Positions 44,880-56,889 are shown, numbered from the stretch's first letter. The stretch: 64,000 nt of DNA from Micropterix aruncella (GCA_944548615.1 OX155954.1:7284876-7348875), one strand, 5' to 3'. The notes: generated by a model from the letters alone, not told the origin. Numbers and translations are program-made.

Positions 44880-46590
44880 GGAAGTTTTATTTAGCTTATG
44901 GAGCTCAAAATGGTTATACCCTGTTTTTTGTGACATTTATCTTTTTTTCAGTAGAAAATGACTTCAAACAGAGTTTTTAAACCTATATTTAAACGAATAT
45001 TTCAGTTTTACATTTTTGTATACCTATAAATAACACGTTACCAATCACTTGAATTTTTATTAAAAGTTATATGGCACTGATTTCATAGGCACTGATTTTC
45101 TAAGCTATATGGCACTCTTCAAATCTTTAAATGCGATTAACTCAAATTGTTTTTTTGCCAAACTTCTTTTTTTCTGTTGTCGTCTTTTGTGATTTTGAAT
45201 TTTTACTTGCTGTATTTTTATATTTATTATTTTTTAACTATGTATTAAATAAAATTGCTCTTAGCCTTTTAGATTACCTTTTAATTTATCTACTCACACA
45301 TTAATTAATGTGACTCTATGTTTATAAAAAATCTGTCCAAGCTCAAGAGAGTAATTATTTACATCGGAGAGTAATTATTTTTTAAGAATGGAGTTTAATT
45401 TCTTGCTGTGGTTTAGGTATTTTTTACCCAATATTTTATTTGATGTTTTTAATTGTAAATTGTAGTATTATTTGTGAATTGCTTTTAAATTGCTTGTGAA
45501 TTGCTTTAATACGTACACTGGCTTACAGCCATATCTAAGTGCGTTTTGGCATAGATCGACAATGATTGATTTGCAGTTGTTATGATTTTCGCATTTCGTT
45601 ACCAGGCTTCAACGACCGACTCGATCAACTCGATTTTAGTAGAACAATCCTTATTACTTATTCTCATCTCACAGTTAGACCACAATTCGTAATCGGATAA
45701 AGGTCTGCTGAATTTTCGGGTTAGCAAAGCAGTTACGGCATCGTCAGTAAAGATTAATTTTTATAATTTTTGATATATAGCAAGGTGCCAGGTTTTGCTG
45801 AAAAAAATAGGGGTTTAAAATTGTTAACAGCGGGCCAAAAAAGGAGAGGCAACCCCAAAATATTTGTTTTACTTCGGGTTTGACTGACTGTTGATGTGAG
45901 CTGACCTGCGAATTGGTGACGCATGACATGAACAAAAAAAAGGCATTAACACAACCTCTTTTTCAGTTATCTTGTGTTCATTATTTTTATTGCTGTGCTC
46001 ATTCTCTTCTTCTTCATAACTGCTGTCAAAGAGTTGTTTATTAAGAGGTTTTCGGAAGTTTCGCCCAATTTCAGCAACAGCAAGGCCTTTTTGTAAGTCG
46101 TCGTGGTCTTCATGGAGTTTATTTTACTGTTTCTCAATAGTAAAATAAACTCCGTTAAAATAAAGCTTTGTTAAGCTTAGTGGTTTTTCCCTTTTGGCCT
46201 CATTTTTCCGTTCGGTGGGATGAAATTATCTTAGTCAGAGCAAACAAATATGTCATTCTTTGTCATCGCATGAATGACATTCCTTTATTATTTTAGTCAT
46301 CACACTAGTAATATCCGTCTAGTAAGTAAAACGCTTTATCTGTGGGATACCTCTTAAGGCGGCTCATCATTGCGAATGTCGAATGTGATCACCTAGTTAG
46401 TTGCAAACCGCTGGGCTGGCGACATATGCTAGCCTATCCGACTTGAATAAGGAACGACTCAACGAACATAGATTGCTTTATGATATTGCTCACTCGCTAC
46501 CATTATATAAATGGGCGCCATCGTCATAATGCATAGATCTCTAAACAGAGGCCTTGCACACCTGCATACGCCTATCAAGCGGCACACTTG
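44880..46590. other. No gene seen; one hairpin
   Basis: AT-rich spacer. A perfect 15-bp stem GGAGTTTATTTTACT / AGTAAAATAAACTCC lies near 46114-46153. Confidence 0.5.
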
Positions 46591-46599
46591 CTATTGGGC

Positions 46600-47220
46600 C
46601 GGACATACGGGTGGTATCTGTTACAATAGACAAACCTGTCACCCCAGGGAGTTTTAACAATTTCAAGCCATTTTGTCTTCCATGGAATGAACGCAAAAGA
46701 CTTCGCAGAGAAATAAAATCCACAGTCAATTGAGTACGCCAACAGCCCGTAAGAGTCCAACGCATAACCCCGAGGCACTAAGAAGAGGATTTTTCCATCT
46801 TGCAGTCTGGTCATAGATTCAAAGTCGGCTGCGCGGCCTCTGCCTGATATTAGCGGTAATTCAGATCGAATTTATCACGGACCGAGTCGCCCTTTGCCCG
46901 CTAATATCGCACGGTATCGGGTGGGAACGGATCGTTTCAAAGGTGGCTGACATCAGATCATCAAATACCCCCGCTGCTTAGAAAACGTACGTTTGTAGAC
47001 TCCGCCGGTTTTTCGCCAGAGCGCACACTCGATTGGCTAACGCACGGTACGCAAGCCACCTAGTTTCGCCCGAGGTGGTCGAAACAACAGATCCACCTGT
47101 CCACGACACAGAGTCCTTTCCATGTGAGTTAAGCCGACCAAAGACAACAAACAGGTCATCAGACCTAAGCTGCAGGGAACCGTTAGATACCCTATTGTGC
47201 GGAGAGTACGCTTCTGCTTA
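46600..47220 (-). repeat. Family B dispersed repeat, copy 6
   Basis: Contains TCACCCCAGGGAGT, CCGTAAGAGTCCAACGC, CGAGGCACTAAG, TTTGCCCGC, ACGTACGTTTG, GCACACTCGATTGGCTAACG, CACCTGTCCACGACAC and TTTCCATGTGAGTTAAGCC. In reverse this follows copy 1 nearly throughout. It is the most complete member for defining a consensus. Confidence 0.8.
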
Positions 47221-48069
47221 ATAATCTCAGTTTTAGTGTTAAAACTTATTTTAGTGTTAAGAAAAGAATTTAGAGTATACTAGATGTGTAAAAGAAATCA
47301 CTTAACCTATTTAAGAATTTACAACTGGCAAACAAATCATTCTCATAATTGCCGTTATCGGGCTAATCCTATTAATCTACGTACTAAATCCCTGAAATTC
47401 GATCATGTATACATAATCATGTTTATACAATGGCGCAAGCACCGTTAACTGTTGGCTCTTAGCTAATAGTTCATGCATAAGTTGCATTAGTAAATTCGAA
47501 TTATGTTGGGCTAGGTTATTGATTGGCGTAACCTAAATTTAGGCCGCTTCTATGCGGCTATTTTGATAGCGGTCCATCTATTTTAGTTTCAAGAGAATAG
47601 AGGGGAAATAAGATACACCTCATCAGTCCTCGCTCATGCTTTCCTTGTCCAGCAGTCCCTCCAAATAAAAAGACAGTATTAATTTATTCAGACAAATTGC
47701 CGCCATACTGACTGCCTTCTCTAGCTGCCAATTTAACGAAAATATACCTTAACCACAATTATTAGTCTTAGCGGTGATGAAATATGCTAAATTAGTGGGC
47801 TAATTACACGACTGCCTAAAAAATATATAGTTTTCAGTTTCATGTTGTGCATTTTTTTATTCTACCATAACTTCTAAATACTTCAAACGATTTAGAAGTA
47901 GGTATGTGATATTGTTAGAATCGTTATTCATTACAGGTCATAGGGTACCCAAACTGTCCAGATATCAATAAAAAAATGTCCAAATGTCCAAATGTTAATA
48001 AATTAACATAAATACCTACATCGTGTTGAGTATCAAATGAAAGGTATGATAGAGTATAAACCGTTAGTT

Positions 48070-48227
48070 TTTGGTTACCGGCATCCTTGAAGGGGGTATA
48101 TCAGTACGAGAATTTTTTGTCAAATATGTTAATTTTATTTATTAAAAAAAAGGAGCGTTGAGCACGCTGCGCCATCTAGCAGTATGTAAAATATCGCTAA
48201 TATTGTTTATTAGCTATATTTTACCTA
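48070..48227. repeat. Family F palindromic repeat, copy 2 (partial)
   Basis: GGTTACCGGCATCCTTGAAG and ATCAGTACGAG at the left, then GCGCCATCTAGCAG and ATATCGCTAATATTG. This equals, in reverse, the right half of the 52.8-53.05 kb copy. The far arm is missing; the next MITE starts directly after. Confidence 0.75.
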
Positions 48228-48576
48228 TACAGGGTGTGATTACAGCGATAGCATTTCTTGCAAGTGGGTGAATCAGTACGACGACATAAGCAACTTTTAA
48301 TAAAAATTTGTGGAAAAACCAAAAAAAATGGAAAAGTTTCAGAAGCGTTAAGCCCGCCGCGCCATCTAGCGGTAGATAATATATCGCAAATAAACAATAT
48401 TAGCGATATTTTATATACTGCTAGGTAGCGTATGGTGCTCATAGCTTTTTATACCATTAAAAAAACAACCCAAAAAAAAAATCCTAAAAAAAATATATAT
48501 TTTTGTTATAGTTGCTAATTTTGTCGTACTGATTCACCGACTACAAGAAATGACCTTGCTGTAATCACACCTCGTA
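48228..48576. mobile_element. Tc1/mariner-type MITE with TA duplication, carrying a family F core
   Basis: The element at 48230-48574 is flanked by TA. Its arms share GGTGTGATTACAGC, CATTTCTTG and GTGAATCAGTACGAC over about 65 bp. The centre (48350-48440) is the CGCCATCTAGCGG palindrome of family F. No frame. Confidence 0.85.
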
Positions 48577-49227
48577 TATAAAACACAAATATTCAATAAA
48601 AAACGTTTCATTGCTTAAGCACTGAGGGCAACCGACTGAGTGCGGCGGCGGCGGTCTGCGCTATGGTGTCACGGGTGGCACGGGTGGCGTGCGATCGTCC
48701 AGATATACCTGCCGCAGGGCGTACAGCCCTGCAACGTAACACTCAGAAAGCCGGATCAATGGGGCCGGCTAACGTAAAGTCCTGCTAAAGGGAATTTGAT
48801 TAGCGGAATACTTCACGGGCCCTCAATAAGACCCGTTTATTTTTTAAAACTGCAGTCACTTTTGCAACCGAAGTCGTGTTTTTTATTTTTTTTTAATTAT
48901 ATATATTTTAAATTCATTACTTATCAACAGCAACATTAGTAATTGAATTTGAAACAAAACCTTTATTTAATTGGAAAGAACTCGAAATGGCATATTCAAT
49001 TTCAGTCGTCTCTTCAGGCGAGGTATTAAAATGGGAAATTGAAACACGTTTCAGGGTAACGCGCCGCGGGTTAATTTCAGGCATCATCATTAAAAGAGAA
49101 AATTGAATCAATGGCCCCCTTCTCCATGGGGCTCATTTAAATACAGCCTCAAACCGGCTCATTTTGTAATGAACATTTTAGAGTATGCGATGCTAAAATA
49201 TTAGATTTTTATCTACAAAGGCGATCC

Positions 49228-49335
49228 CTTCTTCAAATCAAATCAAATCAAATAATTTATTGTCCTAAAAACTAAGACCATTTAGTTTACAAGACCTAAA
49301 AACTAAGACCATTTAGTTTACAAGATAAAAAACAA
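49228..49335 (-). mobile_element. LINE 3' end with TTTGA tail
   Basis: Four TCAAA units on the plus strand (49232-49250) are the tail of a minus-strand LINE 3' end, after GGACAATAAATTA. Inside, a 32-bp unit (CCTAAAAACTAAGACC then ATTTAGTTTACAAGA) is repeated twice at about 49264 and 49296. Confidence 0.6.
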
Positions 49336-49339
49336 AGAG

Positions 49340-49965
49340 TAAAATATATACAAAGTTATAGAGATGTAAGATATAGATAAGATATGTAGAAATTAACTCA
49401 ATAAGTAGTGATTCTATTACATTGAATATAATGAATAATGTAAAGAGAAAAAAAAGAAGGTTATAATGAATATAATTATTTTTTTAAAATACCGATAAAA
49501 ATAAGTTTTTGTAGTATAAAATTAATAAATGTAATGTCAAAAATAACAAAAAAATGTGACGATTATCAAAAAGTAAAATAAATGTCTTAGTGATTATATT
49601 GCAAATAAAAATAGTCAAGATATAATTAATATGTGCCTACCTAATAATAGAAATAGTCAATACATTTTAGTCAGTTTGAAAATCGATTAAAAACCTATTA
49701 CAGAAAGAGATATAGTCGAGTTGCATACAGTTTTTAAAGATCGTTAATATCGTTAGTATCGTAAAAGTACATAGTTATAGAACAAGACTAATAATAAAAT
49801 TAAAAGACGCGAATGCTGTTACAAAGAGTAAACTATGGTATTTATAATTATTAGAAACAATTTGTTTGCGCTGAATAGCACGTTTTTTAGATAATAAAGT
49901 TTTTCGTTAAAACAATATCGGTTAGCACTAAATTTAATAAACGGAATATCTATTACCGCTCCGTT
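49340..49965. other. No gene seen
   Basis: AT-rich DNA between the LINE tail and the inverted family A copy. It may include more of the LINE 3' UTR, but no coding motif can be read. Confidence 0.4.
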
Positions 49966-49969
49966 GACT

Positions 49970-50470
49970 GGTGTTATCTTTATAAACACCAAGTGCTTAG
50001 TCGACCGGCCTTGTGAATAAGGCCCGTGACCTTTTAGCCTTCATGTGGGTCTTTACGTGAGCCGGCTACTTTGACCCGGCTTTCTGAGTGTGGCGTCGGC
50101 AGCCCAGCCAATCTCGTGACGGTCGCGCGTCACACGTGACGCTTTATATAATGCCGCGCTGACCGCCGCCGCTGCACTCGGTGCTCAAGCAAAAAAACCT
50201 TTTTTTAAATAAATATTTGTGGGTAAATATTTGTGGGTAAATATTTTATTAATATACTCAACCACACCTTTCATTTGATATTAAACACGATGTATTTATC
50301 TTATTTTTTTGACAATTGGACATTTGGACAATTGATTATTTGACATTTGTATAGTTCACTTTAGGTACCCATGATACTAGGAATTATATAACGATTCTAA
50401 CGATATAACAGACTTATAAATATGTTGAAGCATTAAGAAGTTATGATGGAATAAAGAAACGGACAACATA
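49970..50470 (-). repeat. Family A dispersed repeat, copy 4 (reverse)
   Basis: Its reverse complement gives TTTATTCCATCATAAC, GTTAGAATCGTT, CATGGGTACC, ATGTCCAATTGTC, ATCGTGTTTAATATC, AAATGAAAGG, then GCGGCGGCGG, ACTCAGAAAGCCGGGTCA and CACGGGCC. It faces copy 3 across about 1 kb, forming an inverted pair. Confidence 0.8.
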
Positions 50471-50479
50471 CATACATAC

Positions 50480-51160
50480 ATGAACCCTGAAAACATTACA
50501 CTCCTCTTTTTGGGCAGTCGTATAGAAATGATACCGTCACCCAGAAATTATTTAAGCAAAGTAACTATCATACAAACATAAATATATGCTCCTCAAAATA
50601 TGACTGGAAGATAAATATGTAAATATGTAATGCAAATAATAAGTAATATGCAAATAATACACATTGGAATACATTACGCAATTTCATGCAGAGTATTTTC
50701 GTTTCAGAACTACGACATTGAGTTAATTTCAGCTAACACCATAGCTAAAAGCGAGAATTGAAACAGCATCGAGCTCGTTTAATTAGAGCAAAAAGCTTGT
50801 TTCGTAGCATATATACTCTACATGTTTACTTTCTGTTGTTATATTTTTATAATTATATAAATGATGTTAATTTATTATATTCTCGATAGTTAGTTGAATT
50901 TATATTCAGATAAATATAAATCTACGCTCCACAAAATAAGACTCTGGGAGATGAGGATCTTAATGCAAATAATAAAAATTGGAATTTATTATGTAATTTC
51001 ATGCAGAATATTTTCCTTTTAGAACAACGATATTGAATTAATTACAGCTAACATCATCGCTGAAAGCGAGACCTTAAATAGCAATGGACATGTATAATTA
51101 GAGAAAATGCTTGTTTCGTAGCATATACGATATCGTATACCTTACTTGTTTACTTTCTGC
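50480..51160. other. No gene seen; internally repetitive
   Basis: Two similar blocks, near 50570-50830 and 50920-51140, share ATTTCATGCAGA, TATTTTC, GAATTAATT/GAGTTAATTTC, GCTTGTTTCGTAGCATATA. This is a diverged tandem duplication of about 350 bp without coding sense. Confidence 0.65.
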
Positions 51161-51163
51161 TTG

Positions 51164-51513
51164 TACACTCGAGAGTAATAAATCCGGGCCTCAACAAACC
51201 CTAATATCTAGGAAACAAAGAATGCTAGCTTATTCAATAGTTTATTTATTAATAATGTATATTGGATAGCAAAAACGATTCGTATTTTTTTTTTGTGACA
51301 GAACAGAAAGTAAAGCAAAAACAAATGCAGTGAATGCATTTTTTTTAGCCTTTTTGAGGGCATTACTTTATATCAAATAAGTAGTAATTTTTTTGAACGG
51401 TATTAATTAGGTTATGAAATAGGTTTTTTGATTAGCTATGATAAGCTAGCATTCCTAATTTCCTATATATTAAGGTTTTTGTTGTTGACCCGGATTCATT
51501 GCTCCAGAGTGTA
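51164..51513. mobile_element. Family E MITE (TA duplication), copy 1
   Basis: The element at 51166-51511 is flanked by TA. The ends CACTCGAGAGTAATAAATCC and, reversed, CACTCTGGAGCAATGAATCC are followed by long imperfect arms, including ATGCTAGCTTAT. Internal CTGTTCTGTCA and TAATGCC words recur in the other copies in opposite orientation. No frame. Confidence 0.9.
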
Positions 51514-51699
51514 GATGCTATTAATTTTATAAATTTTGTTAATAGATTATTTTCTGAATAGTTTAGATGAATTTGTATTCAGAAAATACAAAAATATTTT
51601 TTAAATGCCAAGGCTTTTTAAAGGGCAAGATCCCTTAGATTAGATTTTGTTAGAACATGAGGATACCAAAGGGTTTCGTAAGATAAATCAAAAGAAATT

Positions 51700-52260
51700 T
51701 CTAATGTAAGATGCTATACGTAACGAAGGAATATCGGGCAGACAGTACGGCGCTCGAATCGCAAGAGCGCGAAAAACTGTGTCAAGGTTGTCCGTTTTAT
51801 CCTCGAACGTTTGCTCCCACAGATATGCTCGCATGGCTTGTGCCAAATCTCAAGAGTGTTAACCTACGACATTACCCAGCTGCCACTCTTCGCGCGAAAA
51901 CATCGGCTGTTCGCGCACAAATCGAATCGCGCGGTTCGTTTAATTTCGAAACACTGACGGTTCAATTTTTAAAGTTTCGCGTGGGCGAATCGAGCCCGCG
52001 AAGGCGGCGCAGAGGGGTCGAGTGAAGAGGCGAGACCGGCCGACCGCCAGGCCTTTCCCGCCCGAACTGAAAGGCCCCAAGGAGAATTGGCGCATTGTCG
52101 ACGCAAGCGCGCCGCGACGCCCAGCGCCACCGCCGCTGCTCCCCACAGATCAACAAACAGATATCCACCAATTCGTCGAACAGATGCGTCACATTTTTCA
52201 AAACGGCAGATTCTCTGCATTTCTATGCGACATCCTCTGTAGAACTAATTAATTAAGCGA
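51700..52260. other. CpG-rich island with overlapping open frames
   Basis: 51870-52150 is the most CpG-dense stretch of this part (GCGCGCCGCGACGCCCAGCG). A frame of 104 codons starts at 51711 (ATG at 51711) and others overlap on both strands, as expected of GC-rich DNA. The 51711 frame has an arginine-rich end and no domain. It might be a first exon or a promoter island, or the end of an unknown repeat. No TATA or splice pattern decides this. Confidence 0.35.
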
Positions 52261-52720
52261 ATAAACTATACTAGAAAATAAAATTACTTACTGTAAGACA
52301 CTGGAGGTTATGGGTGAAAAGGATAAGAGAAATAATATTATATATAATAATATATCGTTCAAAATAATATTATATCGTTCAAAATAAATATTATACACTC
52401 GGGAGCAATAAATCCGGGTCACCAACATAAACCTCAACTTCTCAAGCACTAAGAAATCAAGGTTATTCAATTAGAAAGTATGTTATAGACTATTTAATAC
52501 TATTCAAATAATATTAATAAAACTCTGTAGTTTCTCTAAAATAATGCCATCTAAAAGGCTAAAAACGAAATGAATGATTTGCATGAAATGACATTGCATT
52601 TGTTGTTGATTTTGTTACTGTTCTGTCAAAAAAAATATTATAAGGAACGTTCCTGGCATTAAATATTTATTACTAATGTGGTAATTATTGAATAAGCCAG
52701 CGTTCTTAGTTTCTGAGTTA

Positions 52721-53140
52721 TTAACCGCTTCATGCTTTTGAGGAAGATACTCTCGCTCACGGCGAACGTGTCGATTCGCGATAACCCGAGTATATCTCGC
52801 CTGTTTCGACTTCGCTGAAAAGCATTAAGCGTGCTGTGCCATCTAGCGGTTGGTAAAATATCGCTAATAAACAATATTAGCGACATCTTACCTATCGCTA
52901 GATAACGCATCGTGCTCAACGCTTTTTTATTAAAAAAAACCTAATTTAAAAATATATATTTGGAAAATAAAACCATATTTTTTAAACAAAAGTTGCTTAT
53001 TTGCTCGCGCTGATTCACTCCCTTCATGGATGACGGTAACTTAAAACTCACGAAGTATAAACGAAGCACGCTTTGTTATTTAAAATACCTGATATTCTTG
53101 TCAAATCTTTGTTTAGAAAACCCGAGCATGAAGCTGTTAA
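52721..53140. mobile_element. piggyBac-like MITE inside family E
   Basis: TTAA occurs on both sides (52721-52724, 53137-53140). Inverted ends: CCGCTTCATGCT on the left and, reversed, CAGCTTCATGCT on the right. TTAA targets and TTAAC-type ends are the hallmark of piggyBac-type elements. Removing 52725-53136 and one TTAA restores a continuous family E copy. The centre holds a family F core. Confidence 0.85.
52815..52926. repeat. Family F palindromic core, copy 4
   Basis: GCCATCTAGCGGTTGGTAAA faces CTTACCTATCGCTAGAT around AACAATATTAGCG. Right of it, up to about 53045, follows the GTTGCTTATTTGCTCG and CTGATTCACTCC arm shared with the 48-kb copies. Confidence 0.88.
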
Positions 53141-53269
53141 GGTGTATTTTGGTGACCCGGATTTATTGATCCCGAGTGTATTAAAAATTTACATTATAAC
53201 AGAAGTACAACTGTTTATTTGTAGTATTTCTAGTAGTTTTTTTGTATTGTATCTGTTTATTTGTAGTTT

Positions 53270-53935
53270 GAGCGGAACGGTAGTATACGTCTGTCCACCA
53301 CCCGGGCATTACGACCTGTGTCATCTGGTCTACAAAGGAGATTGGAGCATTCTTCGAGATCTTGGAAAAAAAACAAGCACGCCCGCAAGGGCAATAGGAT
53401 AACCAAAATAAACATAGCCACTTCGGGCAGAAGCAGCCCGGAATTCATGTTATGAGGGAGGGTCCCTCCGGGAGGAATATTCCCTACCTCAAAGCAACCC
53501 ATCTCGCTGCGAACACAGGGAATGCGGCAAAGCTAGTTTGCATCGCCCACAAGATCCGTAAACTGAACCCGGAAAAGTATCGTTTCCAAAACAGACAGCC
53601 TCCTACAGACACACCAACACCAACACTATGGATCTTTGGACGATCTGTGTGGTGAACTGGTCAAATCGCAGAAACTCGGCATTTTGCATCCTCGGGAAGA
53701 AAGCTTACGTGAAGCGCTGCCATCACCATCCCACCTCTTTTACCAAACTAAACTAACGAAGTACAACTGCTGTAACTCTGTAGTTAGAACGTGTCTGTAC
53801 ACGTTCATACAACACTACTGCCGGCCGCTTAAGAGAACCGGTTATCAATCGTGCCGATGTCTATTGCGAGCGAGCTATGAGTTTGCAGTTAAGGTCGGCA
53901 TTCACCTATGTTACCGGCAAATTTCAAGCTAGAGT
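53270..53935 (+). other. Unclassified coding-like remnant
   Basis: Balanced base composition with short frames that read like protein but shift. One reads CHLVYKGDWSILRDLGKK, and from the ATG-bearing frame at 53452 comes IPYLKATHLAANTGNAAKLV, then IAHKIRKLNPEKYRF. The arrangement suggests a decayed transposon or gene. I do not recognise the family. Proline-threonine-rich sequence follows. Confidence 0.3.
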
Positions 53936-53939
53936 TTTA

Positions 53940-55985
53940 AGTGGGGTGGTAGCAGCTCTCATAACCGAATTTAGGGTTGTTGAATATCTCTTTTATTGAC
54001 TTCCTTGATATTTTTTCTGAATTGATTAAGCATTTTTAACAAATATATAAATAGATATACCGAATTAGAATTAATTCGTTCAGTCACCGTTCTACCTCTC
54101 ACAATATGTAAAAAATAATAGTTACCAATATAGTGACAATAATTATCTATCTAGTAATTTACAGGTAGCGTCTTTTTGTATACCTATACCGTCATTTTCG
54201 AGTATTTCGATGCCAACATCCTAAACTAGTTTTTCAACGGAATCGAAGCATTTAAGAAGCGAATCATTGAAGAATCTATTGTTAAGAGAGTTGAGGTTCG
54301 AGAGGGGGGGGGGGGGAGAGGATGTGATGTTCGAATATATATTCCATCAATAGCGTGGGTTGAAGTGGGTTTTATTCATTAAATTCGTTTAACTTGACCC
54401 TATTATCTACTTAAAGCAATGGAAACTAGTCAATGCACATTGTATCCGATGAATATATTACTACGAAAAATGGCCAAAACAAATAATACTTTCCAACATG
54501 TCGTATGTCTAATACATTAAAAGTTGCAAGAATAAAACCTTGAATAATATTACTTAATTATTTCCCCACTACTTAATAAGGTACAAATGATGGTAATGGA
54601 ATAGAAAATTTCATTTTGTCAAATATTATAGGACATAATTTCAAAACGTTCTTTATTTTAATTCGATACCGCACGTGCAATATAGAGCATGCTTTCTAAT
54701 AATTTAATTCGTAATAAATAATCTAAAATTATTGTGAAAGGGACTAATTCTTGAATTGTACATCAGCTTAGGACGTGGTGAAAAGTTACTTTCCTATGAA
54801 TTTCAGAATTTTAAATATGTATATATAACATCAATTATTATTTTAATTGTTAAATTTACTGGAAAAACTTTTTTTATATAATATAATTAAAGTTTTGTTT
54901 ACAAAATAAAAACTAAATAATAAAGAAACATATCGAAGTCTTGGGACAAAATTAAAACGCAATGTACAACTTTTGAAAAATGCCCTGATACGAATATTAA
55001 AAGTATTCAACAGAATAAATTTAAAATAAATGTAACACCAAACTTCTCTTCTCGATTCTATAAAACAATCTTTGCGTTTGTGGCCTATTTGTTATTATAA
55101 ATACGCGGGACTCTCCGTTTAATCTGTGGCGTAGCGCTACGAGCGCCGTAGCGTCGTGGCTCGTAGCACCCCTGCGCCGATGATTAGCGGGCGCCAGAAG
55201 GAGACAACAACACAACCGATGATCGACCGTACAAAATGCACGCTGTTATAGCTTCTACTTTGGTGAATGGAAATATTGTGAATCGAGGGAGATATCATAA
55301 TAAAGATCTCCGAGGATAAGCCCCTTCCATGAAAGTATATTTCGGAAAATCTTACTTTCGTGCTATTTTCGAATTGGGATTGATTTTGTGTTTGATTTTA
55401 ATGAATGACTATCAAAAGCTATCCAAACTATGTTTATGGATGGAGAATTGCTGGAATTAATTAATTTATTACAAGAACTCACAAATAATATTACAATTAA
55501 CAATTAAAACATAAAACGAATAAAAATATTGTACTGAATTACTTAATCCACAGCAAGACATTGAACTTAATTAATCGATGACTAAATCAAACTGAATCAA
55601 AGATCAATCAACGACTCAATTAAATTATGTTTATTGTCCGATGCTGTCAAACTTTGCTAAACCAGTGCTTGGACGGTCATTCTATAAACAAAAAGTTATA
55701 TTGAAAAAATATAGGAGGTTTAAAAAAAAAAATAAGTAAGTTAAACTATTAAAAAACAAGATTGGTGAAATAATCAGAAATATGATAGTTACTGAATAAT
55801 CATATATGATCAATAATAATTATAATATACAAAATACATATTTAATAAAATTAATCAGTTATAAAATATATCAGTCAATTAATTATGTAATAAAAACTTT
55901 ATTCAGTTATTAATATATATTTAACAAATTATGCAATAAATAAATTTAATCACTTATAAAAATAAAAACTAATAAAAGAATTCAA
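53940..55985. other. No gene seen
   Basis: AT-rich spacer with a poly-G run near 54305-54317 and a CpG-richer patch near 55110-55200. No conserved frames. Confidence 0.4.
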
Positions 55986-55992
55986 TCAAATT

Positions 55993-56133
55993 TCCACCCT
56001 AGAACGAGCTGATCCCAGTTGGGTGACAGAATCAAATAAGAGTAAAGTTAGGGTTTTGCCATTCGGTTCCTGTTATTTCTGTAAACAAAATTAATGTTTT
56101 ATGGAATTAATTCTTAAATAAATAAATAAATAA
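55993..56133 (+). mobile_element. LINE family 1, copy 3 (3' tail only)
   Basis: CCACCCTAGAACGAGCTGAT, TGGGTGACAGAATCAAATAA, TTTTGCCATTCGGTTCCTGT and an AAAT-type tail match the last 140 bp of the 16.0-18.4 kb LINE. This is extreme 5' truncation. Confidence 0.92.
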
Positions 56134-56139
56134 GTAATC

Positions 56140-56885
56140 ATAATCGTCATAGGACAAATAATCAGCTATAAAATAATACAAAATGACAAATAAATAAGTT
56201 TACGTTGATATTATTGCATATATTGCAGTAAATATTGATTGCTTTTTAAAATTCAAGCAATAAAATAACTTTTTCTTTAGAATATGATTATACAGGAGGA
56301 AACTCTTTCCGTATATAGCGAAACTCTCCGTCGCGTTAAAAGCGGGTTCTCTTTTCGAAAGTCGAAACGGTTCGTGCAAAGTTGCACTCGTTTGCGCTAA
56401 TATAGTGCGTCATATAAAACTTTATTTCGGTAAAGTTGGACGTGGACTTGTTAACCGACGGTGGCGCGCGGCGAGACATGCAGCTACTATACTCAGCCAA
56501 AGTGCTCAGCTCCCGAGTAGAAAACCTCCTTATCTACGTATTGCATTTGATTCCCGAGCAGAAGTTTGCGAGAAGTTGCATATCGGCGAGCAATAAATAT
56601 GGGAAGAAGTTTATATTCCCGAGATGTTTTCTGATAAACGTCAAAACTCTCGCGGTTCGTCGACATTGTAATCATCAGAATAGGAATTTGGAAGTCATGA
56701 CAACTTGAAATTGTATTTTTTTAAATATTGTAAAATACGTTTCGTGAATTGTTTATCGTAAAATACGCATGAAAATATTTGATTGCATATTTTGTCATTA
56801 CATTTTAATAATGTAGACAAAAATGTATTCGCTGTCTTCGAATGTAAAATCTTAAGTGATTTGCTGAAATATAGCGTCTGTAGAA
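56140..56885. other. No gene seen
   Basis: 56290-56680 is CpG-richer and open for up to 90 codons in one frame (from 56436, no ATG), without a known motif. Otherwise AT-rich. Confidence 0.4.
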
Positions 56886-56889
56886 AGCC

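Larger units (their letters stand above)
47840..48900 (+). repeat. Family A dispersed repeat, copy 3, with insertions
   Basis: Landmarks in order: GATATTGTTAGAATCGTT, CATAGGGTA, AAATGTCCAAATG, TCAAATGAAAGGTATGATAG, GCAACCGACTGAGTGCGGCG, GATATACCTGCCGCAGGGC, CTCAGAAAGCCGG, GAAGTCGTGTTTTTTATT. Between the TGATAGAGTA and GCAACCGACT parts lie the family F repeat and a TA-flanked MITE. Confidence 0.8.
52394..53180. mobile_element. Family E MITE (TA duplication), copy 2, split by insertion
   Basis: Ends CACTCGGGAGCAATAAATCC at 52396 and its inverse ending at 53178, each beside TA. The left part matches the other copies up to 52720; the right 40 bp resume at 53137. The intervening segment is a TTAA-flanked insertion. 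Confidence 0.9.

Noticed and set aside
51711..52025. Protein-coding gene of 104 codons
   Set aside because: It overlaps open frames on both strands in CpG-rich DNA, with no domain and no splice or promoter evidence.
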